14,326 nt of DNA from JBHHZI01 sp046757965 (GTDB taxonomy: Bacteria > Acidobacteriota > Polarisedimenticolia > SMYD01), in contig JBHHZI010000083.1 of the NCBI GenBank assembly GCA_046757965.1, positions 1-14,326 of the forward strand, written 5' to 3'. The notes under the pieces were generated by a model. It saw nothing but the letters and a program-made list of their open reading frames with translations, was not told where the DNA came from and ran no database searches. Numbering within the stretch: the stretch's first letter is position 1; the number at the start of each line of letters is the position of its first letter. This document shows positions 14,317 through 14,326 of the stretch, one piece after another. Position numbers and translations under genes: made by a program.

Positions 14317-14326
14317 CGTTCCCCAC

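Overview
The window is a GC-rich stretch of bacterial chromosome, densely coding and mostly on the + strand. Nothing in it marks a phage, plasmid, insertion sequence, CRISPR array, rRNA or tRNA. The gene set suggests a Gram-negative environmental bacterium: a YtrA-type ABC operon, a B-family DNA polymerase II, a very large modular surface-type protein with Asp-rich NDDDD repeats, and a CopZ-type Fe-S/Zn protein. Such repeats and propeller-fused ABC permeases are familiar from Planctomycetota, Acidobacteriota, Myxococcota and related candidate phyla. The sequence alone does not decide the phylum.

Layout. (1) 2-433: 3' end of a PAS/LuxR-type regulator, cut by the window edge. (2) 449-3886: a tightly coupled operon of a GntR/YtrA-family repressor, an ABC ATPase and an ABC-2 permease fused to an extracytoplasmic beta-propeller. 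Adjacent genes overlap by 4 and 8 bases. A clear sigma70-type promoter (TTGACA, 17 bases, TACAGT) has its -10 box embedded in an AGTGTC...GACACT operator-like repeat, as expected for autorepression. (3) 4039-6363: a complete polB (DNA polymerase II) with all exonuclease and polymerase motifs and a C-terminal clamp-binding motif. Its natural start position carries ATC instead of ATG. A 13-base perfect palindrome lies just upstream. (4) 6425-12703: a 2,092-codon modular protein (YVTN propeller, Ig-like, TIG, two Cys-paired domains, four Asp-rich repeats, C-terminal region) that seems to lack its real 5' end: no signal peptide, no ribosome binding site, and an in-frame stop just upstream. (5) 12716-13708: a secreted protein of unknown function, 12 bases downstream and probably co-transcribed. 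(6) 13798-14316, minus strand: a CopZ-type cysteine-rich protein without an HMA domain, convergent with the preceding gene.

How they work together. Genes in block 2 form one regulated export or envelope-stress unit. polB is a stand-alone DNA-damage-tolerance gene. The giant protein and its small secreted neighbour form a cell-surface pair. No known defence or mobile system is present. The most unusual points are the ATC start of polB, the propeller-fused permease with its Asp-for-Glu ATPase, and the headless giant surface protein with exact 498-base repeats.
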